Origin: Oceanicoccus sp. KOV_DT_Chl
GTDB taxonomy: Bacteria > Pseudomonadota > Gammaproteobacteria > Pseudomonadales > Dasaniaceae
Assembly: GCF_900120175.1 (NCBI RefSeq)
Contig: NZ_FQLF01000002.1
Span: 1,922,001 to 1,986,000, forward strand
Direction of reading: 5' to 3'
Length of the DNA stretch: 64,000 nt
A program made the translations under genes and the position numbers. Of the stretch, positions 59,310 through 64,000 are shown piece after piece. Position 1 is the first letter of the stretch. Every line of letters begins with the position of its first letter. The notes beneath the pieces are model-generated. The model searched no databases. It saw only the letters and a list, made by a program, of their open reading frames with translations, and had not been told where the DNA came from.

Positions 59310-59554
59310 TTGTCGTAACCCTTTGTTTTTCCTGGTTTTTGATTATTATAGACAATATAACATTGTCGTCTAGTAAGCTGCTTTTCATAGCACTTATCGA
59401 AGTATCAAAGGACATTATAGTCCCGATCTGGATAATTAGGCGGGGATTATTGCTTTGCTTTGTCTGGCTAGCTACTATCCCTGCCGCTCAGCAGCCGTTT
59501 ACAGTTGTTGGTAACAATATAGTGGACATGGGAAATACAATAAAGGTCTGTATT

Positions 59555-60007
59555 ATGAAGCCATTCGCAAAGTTGATGATTGCAGCACTTATATTGCTAG
59601 GTATTGGGCTGCCGATGGTCATGACTGGGCCTAATGGTAAGCCCATTATGACTATCAATGACTGGATTCCGGATATTAGTGGTTTGAAACCAAAGAATTT
59701 TAATGTTGAGGGCCGTGTCGAGCATTTGAAATCGTTGACCAATCTGACGGATGGCAGCGAACCAACAGCGCAAAACCCGGTCAAAACCGCCGTTGACAAT
59801 AGCCCAGGCCAGCTTTCGGCGTCATCGGGAAAGATGTACAAGTGGCAGGATGAGAATGGCCGTTGGCATTTTTCCAGCGAGAAGCCGACTGCGGCAGTAG
59901 AGGTAAGTGTGGAACAGTTGCCAGAAATGGAAAACTTCATGCAAGCCCCTGTTAAAGAGGAGGAAAACAATAGTAGTATAAGCCTCCCCGGTGGGTTCAG
60001 CTTATAG
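59555..60007 (+). CDS. DUF4124-domain protein
   Basis: 150 aa from ATG 59555, with AAAGG eight bases upstream. The open frame extends back to 58574 only as the complement of the Lys/Ala-rich gene and is not real there. An N-terminal signal or anchor (AKLMIAALILLGIGLPMVM) is followed by a linker and a short DUF4124 core (MYKWQDENGRWHFSSEKP) where the Trp/Asp pattern is characteristic. It is exported to the periplasm. The function is unknown. The FKBP gene starts 51 bp after it. Confidence 0.8.
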   Translation: MKPFAKLMIAALILLGIGLPMVMTGPNGKPIMTINDWIPDISGLKPKNFNVEGRVEHLKSLTNLTDGSEPTAQNPVKTAVDNSPGQLSASSGKMYKWQDENGRWHFSSEKPTAAVEVSVEQLPEMENFMQAPVKEEENNSSISLPGGFSL

Positions 60008-60058
60008 ATAATAATTACCCCCAATCGTTTAAGTCATAACCAGCAAACAGGATAAATA

Positions 60059-60796
60059 ATGAAACGTAACCTTATATTAGCCGCGGCAATCAGTGCGGCA
60101 GTGAGTGCCACTTTGGTTGGCTGTAATGAAGAGCAAGCTGCAGCGCCTGCGCCCACCACTCTGGATACTGCAGAGCAGCGAGTAAGTTATGGTATGGGTA
60201 TTGGTTTGGGCCAGCGTATCAAACAAGAAACGTTTACTATTGATGTTGATGCTTTTTCGCAAGGGGTGAAAGATGCTGTTGCCGGTGGCGAGCAGCTGAT
60301 GACACAGGAAGAAATCATGCAGGAGATGCAGCTTTTCCAAGAGCGGCAAATGGCGGAGCAACAAGCAGAAATGGATAAAGTCGCCGAGCAGAACAAGGCT
60401 GATGGCGACGCTTTTTTAGCTGAGAATGGTGCAAAAGAAGGGGTGACTACTACTGAAAGCGGTTTGCAGTATAAGGTCATCACGGCCGGTACAGGCGCGA
60501 AGCCAAGTGCCGAAGATACGGTTGAGGTGCACTATGCCGGAACACTGATTGATGGCACTGAATTTGATAGCTCTTATAAGCGCGGCTCTACGGTTAGCTT
60601 CCCTGTGGGTGGTGTTATACCGGGTTGGACTGAAGCCTTACAATTAATGCCAGTAGGCTCCAAGTGGCAGCTGTTTATTCCTTCTGCTTTAGCGTATGGC
60701 CCTGGTGGTACTGGCGGCGGCCCCATCGGCCCGAATGCGACATTAATATTTGATGTTGAGTTGATTGCCATTCAAGGTGATGAAGCGGAAAAATAG
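60059..60796 (+). CDS. FKBP-type peptidyl-prolyl isomerase lipoprotein (FkpA/Mip family)
   Basis: 245 aa. A lipoprotein signal ends LVGC (Cys22), then EEQAAAPAP. An N-terminal dimerisation region (about 35-120: SYGMGIGLGQRIKQE, helix with many Glu/Gln) is followed by the FKBP domain (VEVHYAGTLIDGTEFDSSYKRGS, VIPGWTEALQLMPVGSKWQLFIPSALAYG, ATLIFDVELI). It helps fold exported proteins. A homologue lies beside algP and algQ in Pseudomonas. Confidence 0.94.
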   Translation: MKRNLILAAAISAAVSATLVGCNEEQAAAPAPTTLDTAEQRVSYGMGIGLGQRIKQETFTIDVDAFSQGVKDAVAGGEQLMTQEEIMQEMQLFQERQMAEQQAEMDKVAEQNKADGDAFLAENGAKEGVTTTESGLQYKVITAGTGAKPSAEDTVEVHYAGTLIDGTEFDSSYKRGSTVSFPVGGVIPGWTEALQLMPVGSKWQLFIPSALAYGPGGTGGGPIGPNATLIFDVELIAIQGDEAEK

Positions 60797-61120
60797 CATA
60801 ATAAAGCAAGGGGAGAGTAGCCGATTAACGTGGCGGCTTTCCAGTATGGCGATGCCATTGCTTGTCATCAAAACCAGTCTCATTCGAGGCTGGTTTTTTT
60901 TCAGTGACGGGTGCCTTTTTATCAGCTTTGCAGGTGGTTGAAATAGTATCAAGTAGTGACGGATAGGGTTAATTTATAGTGTAAGCCATACAATAATACA
61001 GCTATTTAAACTGACTCATTACATGCTTAAAAAGTCTAATCAAAAACTAATTTATCTACGGTAAAGGTCGATAAAACTGATAGGGATCATGACAGTAGTA
61101 GCCGCCAACGGAGGTATCTC
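60797..61120. other. Intergenic region with the FKBP terminator
   Basis: 324 bp. Apart from the terminator at 60870-60902, I see AT-rich DNA and the Shine-Dalgarno GGAGG (61110-61114) of the small orphan gene. No other structure is evident. Confidence 0.4.
60870..60902 (+). terminator. Intrinsic terminator after the FKBP gene
   Basis: AAACCAGTCT and AGGCTGGTTT pair (one G-U) around a 6-nt loop, followed by a T run. Confidence 0.9.
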
Positions 61121-61417
61121 ATGAAGTTATTCCACCTTATCAATTACTTATCTCAGCAAACCGCAGATAGTTTTTATATCTCAGGCCGTTACGGCTTCAT
61201 CCACGCCAAGCTTGAACATACCGGTAGTGAACAACCCGTTTACACCGTAGAGAGCAGTTACAACGACTACAATCATGCTGATAGCCAGCTGCAAATCCAT
61301 CAGCAACAGGGCTTTCGCCTTTCAACAATCTGTTGTTTATGTGTAGGTATATTGTTTGGTGAGCGGGCTCTGAATAAAGGTGTCATCGCTGCTATTAATC
61401 GCTGTTTTTTACCCTGA
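61121..61417 (+). CDS. Small hypothetical protein, orphan
   Basis: 98 aa that I do not recognise. The case for it is the perfect GGAGG six bases before ATG and the clean frame. It has no signal peptide. The first half is polar and aromatic (SFYISGRYGFIHAKLEH); the second has LSTICCLCVGILFG, a short hydrophobic Cys-rich stretch. It converges on the WD40-like gene, 10 bp apart. Confidence 0.6.
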   Translation: MKLFHLINYLSQQTADSFYISGRYGFIHAKLEHTGSEQPVYTVESSYNDYNHADSQLQIHQQQGFRLSTICCLCVGILFGERALNKGVIAAINRCFLP

Positions 61418-61427
61418 CAGCAGCTTT

Positions 61428-62416
61428 TTAGCGGGTTAAAAGGTGCGTGTAACCATTAGACGCCACAGCGAAGTACTGTTTGCTTTTACCGCTAAAACTC
61501 ACGGCCAGGATGGCGGCGCTAGTGGGTTTCCATGGGTCGCGTTTGGGCACTGTCCAATGGTCAATCAGTTTTAGCTTGTTGGTGTCCCACAATTGCACCA
61601 GGCGGTCCGAGTTACCGGTCAGTAGTTGCTTGCTATCGTTGGAAAAGCGGGCACTGGTAAACGTTTGGCCGCGGCGAAGCGCGCTGGCACCGAGTGGTAG
61701 TTCGCCAATGGCTTTGCCAGTAGTGGTATCCCACACCACGGCTTTATCGTACTTGGCCACACTTAACGCCCTAGTCCCGTCCGGTGATAGCGCGACAGTG
61801 ACGACTTCGTCTGCATGTGCCCAATTAAATAATTCCTTGCCGGTATTCATATCCCAGAGTTTGGCGGTTTGATCCTCCGCGCCGGTGATGGCGAGTTTGC
61901 CATCGTTACTCAGGGCGACGGCGCGAACGCGATCGGTGTGATAAAACGTGCGTTGAATACCGCCGCGTTTTACATCAAACAGTACGGCGCTGTAATCTTC
62001 CAAACCGAGCAGGGCATAGTTGCCATTGGGGGTGAGATCGACCGCCATCACTTCGTTGGGGCGGTCCAGAAAGTCAGTGATTGCCCCGTGGTGGCATCCC
62101 ATAGCACCATGGTCTGGTGATCGGCAGTTAGCGCGAAGCGGCCATCGGGAGAAAAGCCGGCGGCAATAATATTGCTGTATTCACCCTTCTTATGATTCCA
62201 GTTAAAGAGTCGCTCGCCTTTGCTGGTGGTCCACAGGCTGCCGCCGTGGGTAATAGAGCCGATAACACTGCGCTGACCATCCTGGGATAGGGCTGCGCTA
62301 TAAGCGCCTTTGACTGCATTTTCCCAGCTTTGAGTCGGGGCCTTACCGCTATCGCAAGCGCTTAATAACAGGGGCAGGACAATAACTAAACAGCGAAGTA
62401 ATACAGGTTTTAACAT
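61428..62416 (-). CDS. WD40-like repeat lipoprotein, frameshifted in this sequence
   Basis: The first frame (start 62416) has a lipoprotein signal (VIVLPLLLSAC) and repeats such as FSPDGRFALTADHQTMVLWDATTGQSLTFW, then fails at APTK. The second frame continues NEVMAVDLTPNGNYALLGLEDYSAVLFD and further repeats (AITGAEDQTAKLWDMNTGKELF; LTGNSDRLVQLWDTNKLKLI). One more base in the G run at 62058-62061 (coding CCCC) joins them into 329 aa with about six or seven blades. It is outer- or inner-membrane anchored and probably a protein-interaction scaffold. The role is unknown. Confidence 0.85.
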
Positions 62417-62544
62417 GAGGTTTGAGTGTCCAGATGGCGAGTGGATAGTGGTGTTAGTGTAGTCGCTTACGGTCGCTAGGTGATAATCATGGGAGAGGCT
62501 GGCTTAATCATAGCTACACTCCCCTTCGAGCTTATATTGCAGAC

Positions 62545-62577
62545 AAAAAAAACCGACAACCAGTTAAAGCTATCGGC
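62545..62577 (-). terminator. Intrinsic terminator after algQ/rsd
   Basis: On the minus strand CCGATAGC pairs with GGTTGTCGG (two G-U pairs) around TTTAACT, followed by eight T. It ends the algQ transcript 39 bp after the stop. Confidence 0.8.
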
Positions 62578-62615
62578 ATAGGGAGGATTAAATTTAACGG
62601 TTGGTGATGCAGCTA

Positions 62616-63086
62616 TTAAGCCACCTGTACTTGCTCACGGTGAGACTCATGCAGCAGGTCAATCAACTGGTCTTCCAGCTCAAAGCGGGATTCCAGCGTC
62701 TCGCCAAGCTGGGATAAGCTTTTGGGCAAAGTGGTCAATAAACCTTCAGCGTCTACAAAGCGATCATTAAAGGCCATCGCCTGGGCAGTGGTAGCGTTAA
62801 TGCCAGGCAGTAATGCGTGGGCCTGATCTGCGCTGCCGTCTGCAAAAGCTTCAGCTTCGCGAAGGAGTTCGTAATAGACTTCAAAGTGCCCTGCGGAAAG
62901 GTAATCTACCAATTGTTGGCAGAATGTTTGTAGTCGAGTGCTAGGGGAGTCAGTTTCTGTGCGTTGTTCGTGGATACCGCTGAGATCGCAGAATTTCACA
63001 ATAATGGATTGGCGCGCCTGCAACCAGCGCTCAATTAATTCATTAACCCCGGTCCAGCGTTCCTGAATAGTGCAATTGTCCAGCAT
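62616..63086 (-). CDS. algQ: Anti-sigma-70 regulator Rsd/AlgQ
   Basis: 156 aa from ATG 63086 (E. coli Rsd 158). The longer frame to 63158 is rejected because family members begin at MLDNCTIQERWTGVNELIERWLQARQ and AGGG lies eight bases upstream of this ATG. Conserved parts include IVKFCDLSG, LQTFCQQLVDYLSAGHFEVYYELL and a helical C terminus. Rsd/AlgQ binds region 4 of sigma-70, limiting it in stationary phase. Its place near the algP-like and FKBP genes matches Pseudomonas. Confidence 0.92.
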   Translation of the reverse strand: MLDNCTIQERWTGVNELIERWLQARQSIIVKFCDLSGIHEQRTETDSPSTRLQTFCQQLVDYLSAGHFEVYYELLREAEAFADGSADQAHALLPGINATTAQAMAFNDRFVDAEGLLTTLPKSLSQLGETLESRFELEDQLIDLLHESHREQVQVA

Positions 63087-63397
63087 AGTGATAGCCCTGT
63101 GTATTGTTATTTGGTTGTCGATTTCTTTGTTCAATAAATGATCGACTGGTTTGTTCATCGATTAAGCAAACTGTGCTTATGGATTTAATATAAGTGAGGA
63201 TTACTTTAAGAACAAGCTTTAAGTTGAGGAAATTATTAGATTTTTTGTATTTTAGTTTGAGCGCTTGCGCCAGCGTGAGTGTTCACTGACGCGGGAGGCT
63301 AAAGGCTTGGGATACTATGACCATTTAATTTATACGCTTGTGGGCGGGAGATGGCCATGAAATAAATAGTGCAGAGATTAGCGTGGGAGGCGGTTTT
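63087..63397. other. Intergenic region upstream of algQ
   Basis: 311 bp between the lrgB end and the algQ start. No gene or strong hairpin is evident. A short open frame on the minus strand at 63299-63520 is the shifted overlap of lrgB and has no independent support. Confidence 0.4.
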
Positions 63398-64000
63398 TAG
63401 AAGTATTGCACGGCCCAGGGAATGAGCGCGGCACTCAGCGCACCCGTAAGGCACATAGCTAAACTGGAAAAAGCACCGCGGTTGGGTGCATTTCAAAAGC
63501 GCGGGCTGTACCCATACCATGGGCTGTTATGCCCAAACAAAACCCCTGGATTTTGGGGTCAGTGATTTTTAGCGCGCGAAACACAAAGGGCGCCATGGCG
63601 ATACTCACTGCGGCGGTTAAGGCCACCGCGCCAGCGGCCAGCGTCGTGAGGCCGCCAATTTCTTCGGCCAGACTAATAGCTATCGGGGTGGTCACTGATT
63701 TGGGGAGTAGCGACAACATGGTGGTTTCAGTCGCCCCAAGTAAGTAAGCGATAACAACTGCTGATCCTCCCGCAAATACTGCCCCGGTACTAAATGTTAA
63801 GAGAATAGGCAGTGCCATTTTGCGGATCAGATGGAGTTGTTGATAGAGTGGAACCGCCAGCGCCACTGTGGCGGGTCCCAGCCAAAACATCAGCAATTGA
63901 TTGCCTTCAAGGTAATCCTGATAGCGGATATTCAGGCGCGGTAGTAACAACGCGACGATGATCGCGCCAATAATAGTTGGGTGTAACAATGGCAGCTCGT
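63398..64000 (-). CDS. lrgB: LrgB/CidB-family membrane protein, 5' end outside window and frameshifted in this sequence
   Basis: The frame is open to the window edge (ELPLLHPTIIGAI), so the true start is beyond it. Parts typical of LrgB: MFWLGPATVALAVPLYQQ, LLPKSVTTPIAISLAEEIGG, and FCLGITAHGMGTARAFEM. After that the frame goes wrong (HPTAVLFPV), while the next frame gives RGAFSSLAMCLTGALSAALIPW, the usual LrgB end. One missing base near 63482-63486 explains this. LrgA/LrgB proteins influence murein hydrolase activity and metabolite export. The lrgA partner would lie beyond the window edge. Confidence 0.88.

Noticed and set aside
58574-59550. A long hydrophobic open frame opposite the Lys/Ala-rich gene
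   Set aside because: Lys/Ala codons read in antisense give Phe/Leu/Ala/Gly-rich protein without stops. The real gene on this strand begins at ATG 59555 with its own ribosome-binding site.
63299-63520. Separate 73-aa minus-strand gene downstream of lrgB
   Set aside because: It overlaps the lrgB 3' end in a third frame. The conserved LrgB C terminus is in a different frame and ends at 63398.

Overview
This is a chromosomal segment of a gammaproteobacterium. Several gene neighbourhoods match Pseudomonas aeruginosa order: HAD phosphatase-rppH-ptsP followed by lgt-thyA-folA; trxA-rho-ubiD; and ABC-F/TIGR02444/algP-like/FKBP/algQ. The TonB2-type energising operon, PEP-CTERM protein, TonB receptor and moderate GC point to a marine, non-Pseudomonas lineage such as Cellvibrionales. 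The placement is inferred from gene content only.

Layout. 1-2.0 kb: tail of a serine hydrolase, then a repeat-rich zone (a 233-bp inverted-repeat element, three 190-bp tandem units, many small hairpins) around a tRNA-Arg(CCG). 2.1-7 kb: a cytochrome c5-like protein and an AcrAB-type RND pump. 7.3-13.1 kb: a TonB-dependent receptor paired with a lipoprotein built from two copies of one beta-helix-like domain. 13.2-17.7 kb: rep helicase and a GGDEF/EAL protein. 17.8-20.5 kb: Fur-box-controlled ferric iron ABC importer (binding protein and permease; no ATPase here). 20.6-29.3 kb: gcvH, rlmI, HAD phosphatase, rppH, ptsP, NRDE protein, lgt, thyA, folA. 29.5-34.8 kb: DUF3450-TtpC-ExbB-ExbD-TonB-TPR operon. 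34.9-42.4 kb: ilvD, a PEP-CTERM protein, hemW, ubiD, rho, trxA. 42.8-48.4 kb: a VTT-membrane/FAD-oxidoreductase fusion, an ArsM-like methyltransferase with Cys-rich tail, an EamA transporter, elbB and a lone fetB. 48.5-51 kb: dbpA and a lipase-like hydrolase. 51-55.6 kb: CzcAB-type metal efflux. 55.7-55.9 kb: an IS5-like MITE with a 4-bp target duplication. 55.9-64 kb: ABC-F, TIGR02444, algP-like, DUF4124, FKBP, a small orphan, a WD40-like lipoprotein, algQ/rsd and a truncated lrgB.

How they fit together. The TonB2-type operon could energise the receptor at 7.3 kb. The Fur box, the iron importer and possibly FetB suggest iron economy. The two RND pumps cover drugs and divalent metals.

Quality warning. 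Seven conserved genes (fbpB, NRDE, ubiD, rho, algP-like, WD40 lipoprotein, lrgB) are each broken by one missing base, always explainable as a homopolymer one base too short. Adding one base restores each frame, and rho becomes exactly 419 codons. I read these as probable sequencing errors and annotate the genes as single CDSs.
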